Source of the DNA: a candidate division WOR-3 bacterium
GTDB lineage: Bacteria; Hydrothermota; Tepidihabitantia; SM23-42
DNA length: 64,000 nt
Assembly: GCA_011052815.1 (NCBI GenBank)
Contig: DRIG01000072.1
Location: forward strand, 1-64,000
Reading direction: 5' to 3'
Shown here: piece by piece, positions 7,789 to 15,718 of the stretch
How the letters are laid out: every line of letters begins with the position of its first letter
Position numbering within the stretch: position 1 is the first letter of the stretch
Position numbers and translations under genes: made by a program
Notes under the pieces: generated by a model
The model's database searches: none
The model's input: only the letters and a program-made list of their open reading frames with translations
Told to the model about the DNA's origin: nothing

Positions 7789-10605
7789 TCAAGAGATACT
7801 GGTTTTCCGAATTATCTTTCCCTCTTTGTAGAAGACGAATTCTTTGCCCTGACGGACGACTTCGGCGGCGCCGAGCTCTTTTGCTTTCAGTCTGGTTTTT
7901 GACAGGAGAAAGAGATTCTTCACTTCTTCAGGGTATCGACCGAAACGGTCGACGATTTCTTCTTTGATGGATTTCAATTCAAAATATGATTCCACGTTCA
8001 GAAGTCTTTTATACAGGGCTGTTCTTTCATAGGCGCTTTCGATATAATCGCCCGGGAAGTATGCATCGAGCCGCAGATCAAGCACCGGTTCATAGACCAC
8101 TTTTTTCCCTCTCACTTCATTGATCGCCTCACTCAGGATCTTTATATAGAGATGATAACCGATTGCATTAATGTGGCCGGATTGTTCTTTACCGAGCAGA
8201 TTTCCCACGCCCCTGATTTCCATATCCCGAAGGGCGAGACGGAAGCCCGAACCGAGAGAGGTGTATGATGCCAGGGCGCTGAGTCTTTTATGTGCTTGTT
8301 CCGTCATCCTGTGGGTATGGGGTATGATGAAATAGGCATAGGCTTGAACCCCGCCGCGGCCGACCCTGCCGCGGAGTTGATGGAGGTCAGCGAGGCCGAA
8401 TTTGTGGGCGTTATCGACGATTATCGTGTTTACACGGGGCATATCCAGGCCGGATTCGACGATCGCCGTTGAGAGCAGCAGGTCATATTCACCGTTGATG
8501 AAATCGATCATTCTTCGTGCGGAGAGGTCTTCACGCATCTGTCCGTGCAGCAGACAGATTTTCAGTTCGGGAAGAATTTTCAGCAGCCTTGATTTTACTG
8601 TTTCGATCGTCTGGATGCGGTTGTGGATGAAAAAGACCTGGCCGCCTCTTTCTATTTCAAACCTGATGAGTTTCTTTAATTCTTCTTCATCATAATAGAT
8701 GATCTTTGTGATAATCTCTTTTCTGCCCGGCGGCGGTGTATGGATGGTGGATATCTTTTTCAATCCAGTGAGCGCCATATAGAGGGTGCGGGGAATCGGG
8801 GTCGCCGAGAGATAGAATGTATCGATGCCCGGTTTCAATTTTTTTATCTTCTCTTTCTGCACGACTCCGAAGCGCTGTTCTTCGTCAACGATCAAAAGCC
8901 CGAGGTCTTTGAATCGGACATCGGGCTGTAATAATCTGTGCGTGCCGATTACGATATCGATCTTTCCGCTGCCGATGGATTCCAGGATTTTTTTCAGTTC
9001 TTTTTTAGTGCGGAATCGTGAAACCATTTCGACATTGACCGGAAAGTTCTCCAATCTTTTCTTGAAGGTGTTGTAGTGTTGAAAGGCGAGCAGGGTGGTC
9101 GGACACAGGAGCAGGGTCTGTTTTCCGTCAAGCGCCGCCTTGAATGCCGCCCGAAGGGCGATTTCAGTCTTACCGTAGCCCACATCACCGCAGATCAGTC
9201 TTTCTGCAGGTTCTTCTGATTCCATGTCATTTGTAACGTCGTCTATCGCTTTTTGCTGGTCTTCAGTCTCTTCGTAAGGGAAGGATGCCGCCAATTCCCG
9301 CATCTCCAGCGTGTCCGGAGAAAAACTGAATCCCTTTTCCCGGGAACGGACAGTATAGAGATGCAACAGTTCTATTGCCAGCCGCTCGGTCGCTTTTTTT
9401 ACCTTTTTCTTGGCTTTGAGCCACACGTCGCTGCCCAGTCTTGAAAGCTTCGGAGCAGTCTCTTTTGTCGAAACATACCGTTCCAGGAGATTGAATTTCT
9501 CGACGGGCAGATAGACCCTGTCTTTCCCCGCATAATCGAGGCGCAGACATTCGACCTTTCGGTCGTCAACTTCGACAAAAGTCAACCCCTGGAATCGTCC
9601 GATGCCGTAATCTGAATGTACTACATAGTCCCCCGGTTTCAGACCGATGAGGTCGTCGATGAAGAGCCCGCGGAAAGGTTGTTTTTTCCTTTTTATTGTT
9701 CCGAAGAGCTCTGATTCAGTGAGAAAGATCAGCCTGTTGTTTTTGTCCTCGAACCCTTCCTGAAGAAAGATATTATAAGCCTCGATTTCACCGAATATCG
9801 ATTTCAATTTTTCAATGAGGGAAGGATATGGAGCTAAAAATATAAATCTGTGTTTCTGCTCGGATATTTCTTGTTTCAACCTTTTCAAATCACCGAAATA
9901 CTTCGGAGCGGGTTCAAAATTATATCTTATTTCTCCGTCGGTCGTGATGATGATGTGTGGTGATGACAGTCCTGTTTGTTCTTCGCTGATTACAACCGCA
10001 TCCTTACAAAGAAATTCACCGAGTGGTTTTTTTGTTTCCCGCCGGACGAGTTTCAGTGTGAATTTTTCAAGTTCTTCGTAAGATCTCTGACTTTGGGTGT
10101 GGAATTTCCTGATTGAAAATATCCTGTCTCCGTACAGTTCGATTCTTACAGGTGTATTACCCGGTTCAAAGACATCAAGGATTCCTCCCCGCAGGGCGTA
10201 TTCATATTCGTCTTCGACGATCTCTTCTCTCTTATAACCGGTGCGGTCTAATTTACGGAGTAATGCTTCGATCTCTATCTCTTTGTTCTTCATCAATCGG
10301 ACTTTTTCTTTTTTGAATAATGGTTGTGCCAGAAATTCTTTTGTGGTGATCAGTATCTTCGCCGGTATATAAAAAGGACTTTCTTCATTAATAACTTCCG
10401 TATCATTGAATGACGACTTCAATTCCCCGAGATACCTGTCGAGTTTCAGGGAAGTTGTGACCAGGAGCACCTGCGGAAGATGTTCAATGAGATGAAGGAC
10501 CAGCAGGGTGTCTGCGGAACCGCATAAGCCACTGACCGTAACAAATTTTTTTGATGCCAATTCATCAATTATATTTTTAATATTAAAAATATCGAACACC
10601 GGCAT
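7789..10605 (-). CDS. mfd: Transcription-repair coupling factor
   Basis: 938 aa. Mfd removes RNA polymerase stalled at DNA lesions and recruits UvrA. Visible parts are a UvrB-like module (about 120-190, ALRGGILDVFEPG), the RNA-polymerase interaction domain (about 315-380, GDYVVHSDYGIGRFQGL), motif I (ICGDVGYGKTE), DEEQRFGV, TFYLSATPIPRTL, QLRGRVGRGG and the C-terminal domain (RFGRYPEEVKNLF). It is about 200 residues shorter than the E. coli protein (1148), mainly at the N-terminus before the UvrB-like module. It lies 32 bp after ptb on the same strand, so hisC-ptb-mfd may be one transcript. The assignment is firm; the short N-terminus is the odd point. Confidence 0.93.
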   Translation of the reverse strand: MPVFDIFNIKNIIDELASKKFVTVSGLCGSADTLLVLHLIEHLPQVLLVTTSLKLDRYLGELKSSFNDTEVINEESPFYIPAKILITTKEFLAQPLFKKEKVRLMKNKEIEIEALLRKLDRTGYKREEIVEDEYEYALRGGILDVFEPGNTPVRIELYGDRIFSIRKFHTQSQRSYEELEKFTLKLVRRETKKPLGEFLCKDAVVISEEQTGLSSPHIIITTDGEIRYNFEPAPKYFGDLKRLKQEISEQKHRFIFLAPYPSLIEKLKSIFGEIEAYNIFLQEGFEDKNNRLIFLTESELFGTIKRKKQPFRGLFIDDLIGLKPGDYVVHSDYGIGRFQGLTFVEVDDRKVECLRLDYAGKDRVYLPVEKFNLLERYVSTKETAPKLSRLGSDVWLKAKKKVKKATERLAIELLHLYTVRSREKGFSFSPDTLEMRELAASFPYEETEDQQKAIDDVTNDMESEEPAERLICGDVGYGKTEIALRAAFKAALDGKQTLLLCPTTLLAFQHYNTFKKRLENFPVNVEMVSRFRTKKELKKILESIGSGKIDIVIGTHRLLQPDVRFKDLGLLIVDEEQRFGVVQKEKIKKLKPGIDTFYLSATPIPRTLYMALTGLKKISTIHTPPPGRKEIITKIIYYDEEELKKLIRFEIERGGQVFFIHNRIQTIETVKSRLLKILPELKICLLHGQMREDLSARRMIDFINGEYDLLLSTAIVESGLDMPRVNTIIVDNAHKFGLADLHQLRGRVGRGGVQAYAYFIIPHTHRMTEQAHKRLSALASYTSLGSGFRLALRDMEIRGVGNLLGKEQSGHINAIGYHLYIKILSEAINEVRGKKVVYEPVLDLRLDAYFPGDYIESAYERTALYKRLLNVESYFELKSIKEEIVDRFGRYPEEVKNLFLLSKTRLKAKELGAAEVVRQGKEFVFYKEGKIIRKTSIS

Positions 10606-10637
10606 GATGAGATATTACAGTAATTATCTGTTAAAGA

Positions 10638-11549
10638 CTACCCCGGGTCTTTTGTATCTTCCGCAATGGCTACACCGAGGGCGATTGAGTTTAATTTTGT
10701 CTCAGGCTTGTCGGTTCTCGACAGCATAATCACGGGTCTGGCGGCGCCGGCGACCATACCGGCCGCCTTTGCACCGGCAAAGAATATCAATCCCTTTGCC
10801 CAGATATTGCCTGATGATATATTGGGCATCAGTATGAAGTCGATATCGCCGGCGATGATACTGTCGATCTTTTTATGGTGTGCAGCCTCCTTTGAGATCG
10901 CTACGTCAAAGCCGAACGGCCCTTCAATGATACAACCCTCTATCTGACCCGCCTTATTCATCTCAACGATTTTGACGGCGTCTGTTGTTTCCGGCATATC
11001 AGGGTGGACTGTTTCACTCGCCGCAACAAGGGCGACCCCGGGGCGGTTGATCCCGAGGGATTTCAGTACTTTAACAGCGTTCTTTATTATACTGATTCTT
11101 AATTCAAGGTTCAATTTCGGGTTCATCCCGCCGTCAGACATAAAGACCAGTTTGTGATAACCCGGGATTTCCAGCACAGCTATGTGGCTCAGGATGTTAC
11201 CGGTTCTCAGCCCCCATTCTTTGTTCAGGACACCCTTTAAAAAGAGTGAACTTGAAATCATCCCCTTCATCAGAAAATCGCCTTTTTCTTTTACCTCTCT
11301 TATTGATTCCTCCAGTGCTTTTTGCGGGTCTTTGATATCTTTGATTTCCGTTTCTTTAAGGTCGATCCCCGTCTGTTCAGCGGTTTTTAAAATAGCTTCT
11401 CTGTCACCGATGAGCACCGGTTTTATCAGATTGAGCTCCAGCGCCATCTTGACACCTTCAAGCACCGGTCTGTCGGCTGCCGCCACGACCACACACCTTT
11501 TTTTGCCTCTTTTCTTCGCCAGTTCAATAAGTTCTTTGAAAGATTTCAT
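10638..11549 (-). CDS. ptb: Phosphate butyryltransferase/phosphotransacetylase family
   Basis: 303 aa of the PTA_PTB family (short type without the N-terminal P-loop domain). Typical stretches are LKGVLNKEWGLRTGNILSH, VFMSDGGMNPKLNLE and IEGPFGFDVAISKEAA. It exchanges CoA of butyryl-CoA or another acyl-CoA for phosphate, the first step to acyl phosphate and ATP by a kinase; no kinase gene is in the window. It overlaps the end of hisC by 4 bp (ATGA). The acyl-CoA genes of the rest of the window suggest branched or short acyl-CoA substrates, which is inference. Confidence 0.85.
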   Translation of the reverse strand: MKSFKELIELAKKRGKKRCVVVAAADRPVLEGVKMALELNLIKPVLIGDREAILKTAEQTGIDLKETEIKDIKDPQKALEESIREVKEKGDFLMKGMISSSLFLKGVLNKEWGLRTGNILSHIAVLEIPGYHKLVFMSDGGMNPKLNLELRISIIKNAVKVLKSLGINRPGVALVAASETVHPDMPETTDAVKIVEMNKAGQIEGCIIEGPFGFDVAISKEAAHHKKIDSIIAGDIDFILMPNISSGNIWAKGLIFFAGAKAAGMVAGAARPVIMLSRTDKPETKLNSIALGVAIAEDTKDPG

Positions 11550-12634
11550 TTAATGACCTCTTTGAGCACTGTAATCAATTTTCTGTTCTGTTCGGGCGTG
11601 CCGATCGTGATCCGTAAAGAATTGGGCAGTCCGTATTCATAGACGGTTCTCAGAACAACCCCTCTTTTCTGTGCGGCTTCAAAGATCTCTTTTGCCTCGG
11701 AGACGAAGTTGGTCAGGATGAAATTACCGTATGTCGGGATATATTCAAGGCCCAGTTTCTTGAATTCTTCATAAAGGAACCGTTTTCCTGTTTCATTGTT
11801 TTCCAGACTCTTCTTCACGAATTCCGTATCTTCCAGAGCGGCTTTCGCCGCGATCTGCGCTATTGAATTTACATTAAAGGGCAGCCGTACTTTCATCAGG
11901 GCGCTGATGATTTCTTTGCTTGAAAATCCATATCCGACCCTTAAAGCCGCCAGCCCGTAAATTTTGGAAAAGGTATGGAGGAGAATCAGGTTGGAGTGAC
12001 TGCGTAAATAGTCCATGGTGTCAGGATAATCTATATTGTCGATATATTCTTTATACGCCTCATCCACAACCAAGAGTACATTGTCAGGGATCTTTCGGAT
12101 AAAATAATCAAAGGCGTTCTTTTCGATGATCGTTCCGGTGGGATTGATCGGGTTGTCAACGATGATGATCTTCGTTTTATTTGTTATCGCCTTCAGCATC
12201 GTTTCGATGTCGTGGCTGTAGTTTTTTAATGGGACGGCTATCCTTTTGCCGCCGAAGATTTGACAGGCGATCTTGTACATTATGAACGAAGGTTCGCTCA
12301 TGATTATCTCATCGCCGGGATTGACATATGCCTTGAATATAAGTTCGATAAGCTCGACAGAACCGCTGCCCACGATTATATTCTCCATATCAATAGAGAA
12401 GACTTCGCTCATCTTCTTCTTGAGATAAAAACAGTTGTCATCAGGATAGAGATTTATCTCACCTATTTTATCTTTTATTGCCTGGATCGCCTTTGGAGAT
12501 GGTCCCAGGGGGTTTTCATTGCTCGCCAGTTTCACAACCTCATCTTTTAACCCCAGTTCCCTGATGACCTCTTCAATCGGTTTTCCAGGTTTATAAGGCT
12601 TTATATTTTTGACAAAATTTCTTAGTTCAATCAC
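11546..12634 (-). CDS. hisC: Histidinol-phosphate aminotransferase (class I/II PLP)
   Basis: 362 aa from a GTG at 12634, chosen because GGAGG lies 4 bp upstream of it. The in-frame ATG at 12676 lies upstream of the hisC promoter -10 box and has no such site. Fold-type I motifs are LASNENPLGPSP, VDNPINPTGT, VVDEAYKEYID and the PLP lysine in HTFSKIYGLAALRVGYG. It transfers an amino group to imidazole-acetol phosphate in histidine synthesis, or could serve aromatic amino acids. No other his gene is near, so the physiological substrate is uncertain although the family match is clear. Confidence 0.85.
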   Translation of the reverse strand: MIELRNFVKNIKPYKPGKPIEEVIRELGLKDEVVKLASNENPLGPSPKAIQAIKDKIGEINLYPDDNCFYLKKKMSEVFSIDMENIIVGSGSVELIELIFKAYVNPGDEIIMSEPSFIMYKIACQIFGGKRIAVPLKNYSHDIETMLKAITNKTKIIIVDNPINPTGTIIEKNAFDYFIRKIPDNVLLVVDEAYKEYIDNIDYPDTMDYLRSHSNLILLHTFSKIYGLAALRVGYGFSSKEIISALMKVRLPFNVNSIAQIAAKAALEDTEFVKKSLENNETGKRFLYEEFKKLGLEYIPTYGNFILTNFVSEAKEIFEAAQKRGVVLRTVYEYGLPNSLRITIGTPEQNRKLITVLKEVIK

Positions 12635-12656
12635 AGTGCCTCCACTTAAGTATATA

Positions 12657-12684
12657 AGTATATCCGAGATATTCAAAAATGCAA
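12657..12684 (-). promoter_or_regulatory. Probable sigma-70 promoter of hisC-ptb-mfd
   Basis: On the minus strand TTGCAT (12684-12679) and TATACT (12662-12657) are separated by 16 bp, followed by the Shine-Dalgarno GGAGG and the GTG at 12634. It is divergent from the plus-strand promoter at 12718-12745. Confidence 0.5.
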
Positions 12685-12717
12685 GTATGAAATTCGTTCC
12701 TGCAGAAAACTCGGGGC

Positions 12718-12745
12718 TTGACTGATTATTTTATTATGTTATAAT
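12718..12745 (+). promoter_or_regulatory. Near-consensus sigma-70 promoter of the TGA-interrupted small ORF
   Basis: TTGACT (12718-12723), 16-bp spacer, TATAAT (12740-12745). The expected start point, about 7 bp after the -10 box, coincides with the ATG at 12752, so the transcript would be leaderless. No Shine-Dalgarno is present, which agrees with that. Confidence 0.7.
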
Positions 12746-12751
12746 AAATTA

Positions 12752-13027
12752 ATGAGGTTTAAAGAAGACCTCGACATAAATAGTTACATCAAAGATGCTG
12801 TGCTTGACAGTATCGGTCCTATCTGAGACGGTTACTGGGACACATATCCGGCATCCACTATTTTGTTCCTTGATTTCATCGCCCGTTATCCTGAATCATT
12901 TCAGGCGATCAAGGCACAGGTCGATTTTGAGAAGTACTTCAAAGAAGAGCGGGCGAGAATGAATGAGAGATTGGGTGAGGAATCCGCAAAGACACTCATC
13001 AAACAGCTGGAAAAAACAGGGGAGTGA
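12752..13027 (+). pseudogene. Small ORF (91 codons) with in-frame TGA at codon 25
   Basis: Reading from ATG 12752 gives MRFKEDLDINSYIKDAVLDS and then GPI, a TGA at 12824-12826, and an open frame DGYWDTYPASTILFLDFIAR continuing to TGA 13025-13027. Both halves have coding-like composition and end in charged helices (EERARMNERLGEES, LIKQLEKTGE). A good promoter sits just upstream. The simplest reading is a recent Trp (TGG) to stop mutation. Recoding as selenocysteine is possible, but I see no convincing SECIS hairpin and no neighbouring selenium gene. TGA is a normal stop elsewhere in the window. No family recognised. Confidence 0.5.
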
Positions 13028-13064
13028 GCTGCCCGAATTCCATTGATTTTCAAGGAAAATATGA

Positions 13065-13092
13065 TTGACAGCAGTAAAAATCTACATATAAT
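13065..13092 (+). promoter_or_regulatory. Consensus sigma-70 promoter of the polysaccharide locus
   Basis: TTGACA (13065-13070), 16-bp spacer, TATAAT (13087-13092). It lies 38 bp after the small ORF and drives the ops-like leader and the receiver-PAS gene, presumably continuing into the flippase and glycosyltransferase genes. Confidence 0.8.
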
Positions 13093-13095
13093 TAC

Positions 13096-13155
13096 TTAGA
13101 TGTGGTTTTCCGGATGTCAGTGTGTAACTGACAAAGCGGTAGCTTAAGAGTCTAA
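13096..13155 (+). promoter_or_regulatory. ops/JUMPstart-like leader element 1
   Basis: Shortly after the promoter, TTAGA (13096-13100) and TCTAA (13151-13155) can close an outer stem. Inside are a hairpin GTCAGT-gtgta-ACTGAC (13116-13132) and, 2 nt later, AGC-GGTA-GCT (13135-13144), which contains GCGGTAGC. The enterobacterial ops element is GGCGGTAGCNT. It pauses RNA polymerase and recruits the NusG paralogue RfaH in leaders of long polysaccharide operons, exactly the context seen here. A second copy with compensating base changes lies at 28230-28304. No rfaH-like gene is in the window. Confidence 0.55.
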
Positions 13156-13228
13156 AAATGGCTTGTTGCATGCCGGGCGACAGGGTGAAAAGTCAAGATT
13201 TGATGCGGAATTAACAGGAGGCAGGAAG

Positions 13229-14350
13229 ATGAAGGCAAAAATTTTTGTTGTCAGTCAGGACAGCGATCTTGTGAAGGCAATAACCGAGACCCTTGAGGTT
13301 GAAGGCCATAATGTTACGCCGATCGACCTCCCTGATACAGCTCCCACAAAGTGTAAAGATGAAGGTGTTGATCTGGTGTTCCTGGATGTTTATATACGTG
13401 ATGTCCCCTATGACAGGTTGATAAAGGATATCAAGAAGGCATCTCCTGATACTGAAATCGTCGTGGTGACGACCTATGCCTTTCCTGAGAGTATGGCAAA
13501 AGGAGCGGTGCTCGATATTCAGGGATACCTTATTAAACCGTTGACTCAGGATAAGATCAGACACGTCGCCACCCGTGCTTTGCGTCAGGGTGAGCTTGCC
13601 CGGGAGAACCGACGTCTGCTCCTTGCCGTAACCGCGGCGAAAAAGGAATGGGAAGCAACAGTGGATGCAATCGAGGACCCGATCTTTGTCACTGATTTTG
13701 ACTATAATATCTTACGGGCAAATCTCGCGACTTTCCAGGCACTGGGTAAGGGCGTGAATGAGGTGATCGGCCATAAGTGCTATGAAATATTCCATTGTTC
13801 AGACCATGCGCTGGACTATTGTCCGGGAAAGGTCGCAAGGGACAGCGGTGAACCGGCGACCGAGACGATTGCTTTCCGGGGATTGAAAGAACGTTTTAAC
13901 TGCAGTGTTTATCCTCAGGTTTTTGCTTCGGGCGGAGGCCTGGTTCATTATCTGAGGGCACCGGCGGTCAATGCAGAACAGCAGGCAGAGACCATGACCA
14001 AATACGAACGTCTCTTTGACGACGCCCGTATTCCTATTCTTTTCATCACTTCAGAGGATTACAAGGTGACGGATGCGAATCAGAAGGCGATTGAACTTTT
14101 CGGCTATGAACCCGAGAAGATATTTGATATGGATCTGGAAAATCTCTTTGCTGCTTCGTTGCGCGAAAGCGTAATCAATAATATCATCCAGCAGACCGAG
14201 AATAACGAAGCGCCTCTGAAGACGAAAATTATCGACTGTAACGGAAAAGAGATAGACGCCTTTGTGGTCGCCAACCCGATCGAAATAAACAAGAATATGT
14301 TTATTCAGATATTCATAATCCCGACCGATTTGCTGAGCGGCGGCAGATAG
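13229..14350 (+). CDS. Receiver-PAS-PAS regulatory protein
   Basis: 373 aa from ATG 13229, chosen for AGGAGG 8 bp upstream; an earlier in-frame ATG (13163) lies inside the leader RNA. The receiver domain covers residues 1-115, with phospho-acceptor D53 (LVFLDVYIRD) and K103 (YLIKPLT). Two PAS domains follow, about 145-245 and 262-365. The first has a cysteine cluster (HKCYEIFHCSDHALDYCPG), possibly redox- or metal-responsive. There is no histidine kinase, GGDEF or DNA-binding output, so it probably acts through protein contact. As first gene after the ops-like leader it may tune the polysaccharide locus. Confidence 0.75.
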   Translation: MKAKIFVVSQDSDLVKAITETLEVEGHNVTPIDLPDTAPTKCKDEGVDLVFLDVYIRDVPYDRLIKDIKKASPDTEIVVVTTYAFPESMAKGAVLDIQGYLIKPLTQDKIRHVATRALRQGELARENRRLLLAVTAAKKEWEATVDAIEDPIFVTDFDYNILRANLATFQALGKGVNEVIGHKCYEIFHCSDHALDYCPGKVARDSGEPATETIAFRGLKERFNCSVYPQVFASGGGLVHYLRAPAVNAEQQAETMTKYERLFDDARIPILFITSEDYKVTDANQKAIELFGYEPEKIFDMDLENLFAASLRESVINNIIQQTENNEAPLKTKIIDCNGKEIDAFVVANPIEINKNMFIQIFIIPTDLLSGGR

Positions 14351-14395
14351 ATTCGAGTGAGGAGTGAAAAATTTAAGATTGTTTTTAAATAGAAG

Positions 14396-14422
14396 ATAGC
14401 TTTTTAAACTCAGAGAAGCTAT
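14396..14422. promoter_or_regulatory. Hairpin before the flippase gene
   Basis: ATAGCTT (14396-14402) and AAGCTAT (14416-14422) form a perfect 7-bp inverted repeat with a 13-nt loop in the 97-bp gap between the regulator and the flippase. No T-run follows, so it is not a typical terminator; it may attenuate or stabilise the message. Confidence 0.35.
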
Positions 14423-14447
14423 ATAGTGTCTCGGAATCCTTGATTGC

Positions 14448-15716
14448 ATGGAGTTAAGCGAAGATACGAGGAGAATAATTGGAAATTTCTTTAGTTTATC
14501 ACTTTTGGAATGTGCAAATTATATTCTCCCTCTCATTACTTTACCTTATTTGGTGAGGGTCTTAGGACCTTCAAATTTTGGTAAAGTCGCCTTTGCCCAA
14601 GCTTTTGTTCAATACTTTGTAATCACTACAGATTATGGCTTTTATCTTTTAGGACCCAAAAAAATTTCAATTAATCGTGAGAAATTGTCGGCTGTCTCAA
14701 AAATATTTAGTTCCATTATGGTAATTAAAACAATTCTGTTTTTCCTTTCTTTTTTGGTTTTGTTAAGCTTAATATTAGTAATCACGAAATTCGGTATAGA
14801 AAAACCTATTTTTATTTTTTCCTTTGGTTTGGTACTTGGTGATGTTCTATTCCCTACCTGGTTTTTTCAGGGAATGGAACGCATGAAATATATTACTGTG
14901 TTATATTTTGTTGCGAAGTTGTTTTTTTTAGTAACAATCTTTATTTTTATTAGATCGAAAAATCAATATATTTATGTTCCTTTACTACAGTCTTTGGGCA
15001 TTATATTTGCAGGTATTTTAAGTTTATTAATTATACGATTTAAATTTAATGTAAGATTTAAAATTCCCCCGTTTGTTAGAATCAAAGAATATTTGAAAGA
15101 AGGGTGGCATTTTTTTATTTCTACCTTGTCGATTAGTGTATACACATACAGTAATACTTTTATTCTTGGTTTATTGACCACCCCTGTGATTGTTGGTTAC
15201 TATAGTGCAGCTGAGAAGATAATCCGAGCTCTACAAAGAATGCAATGGGCGGTATCTCAAGCCGTATATCCTTATGTAAATAAGATCGCTTCTCAATCCG
15301 AAAAGAAAGCCCTTCGATTTTTGAAAAAACTTATAGTATTTGTCGGAGGTGGTTTTCTACTTATCTCTTTAACAATTTTTATTTTTGCAAAACTGATTGT
15401 TAATTTAATCTTAGGTGATCAATATATTCCATCTATTATCGTGTTACAAATTCTTGCTTTTCTTCCTTTTATAATATCCATAAGTAATATATTCGGTGTT
15501 CAAACAATGCTTGCTTTTAATATGAAAGAAGATTTTTCAAAGATTATGTTGAGTACCGCTTTAGTCAACATTGTCCTCGCTTCCGTCTTGGCATCAATGT
15601 ATAAACATATTGGTGTTTCTATAGCCGTAGTATTGACCGAGATATACGTGGCGCTTATTATGTGTTTTTACTTAAGGAAGCATGGAATTAGCTATCTTGA
15701 GTTGATACATAGTTAA
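14448..15716 (+). CDS. Wzx-type polysaccharide flippase
   Basis: 422 aa integral membrane protein with 12 or more hydrophobic segments. The N-terminus (FFSLSLLECANYILPLITLP then YLVRVLGPSNFGKVAFAQAF) is the hallmark of the Polysacc_synt/RfbX flippase family. It moves undecaprenyl-linked oligosaccharide across the inner membrane. The DNA is clearly more AT-rich than the flanking metabolic genes, as usual for horizontally exchanged antigen loci, and the AT-rich stretch continues through 18161. It is followed by glycosyltransferase and polymerase genes with gaps of 1-2 bp. Confidence 0.88.
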   Translation: MELSEDTRRIIGNFFSLSLLECANYILPLITLPYLVRVLGPSNFGKVAFAQAFVQYFVITTDYGFYLLGPKKISINREKLSAVSKIFSSIMVIKTILFFLSFLVLLSLILVITKFGIEKPIFIFSFGLVLGDVLFPTWFFQGMERMKYITVLYFVAKLFFLVTIFIFIRSKNQYIYVPLLQSLGIIFAGILSLLIIRFKFNVRFKIPPFVRIKEYLKEGWHFFISTLSISVYTYSNTFILGLLTTPVIVGYYSAAEKIIRALQRMQWAVSQAVYPYVNKIASQSEKKALRFLKKLIVFVGGGFLLISLTIFIFAKLIVNLILGDQYIPSIIVLQILAFLPFIISISNIFGVQTMLAFNMKEDFSKIMLSTALVNIVLASVLASMYKHIGVSIAVVLTEIYVALIMCFYLRKHGISYLELIHS

Positions 15717-15718
15717 CA

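Noticed and set aside
12752-13027. Selenoprotein call
   Set aside because: No convincing SECIS hairpin follows the TGA, the flanking GPI-DGYW context is not a redox motif, and Trp to stop explains it more simply.
13096-13228. Cyclic-di-GMP (GEMM) or other known riboswitch
   Set aside because: The conserved GCAAACC and CGCAAAGC strings of GEMM are missing; the hairpin plus GCGGTAGC fits an ops-like element better.
13163-13228. Upstream ATG (13163) as start of the receiver-PAS gene
   Set aside because: It lies in the leader and adds 22 residues without domain match; ATG 13229 has a good AGGAGG and begins the receiver strand.
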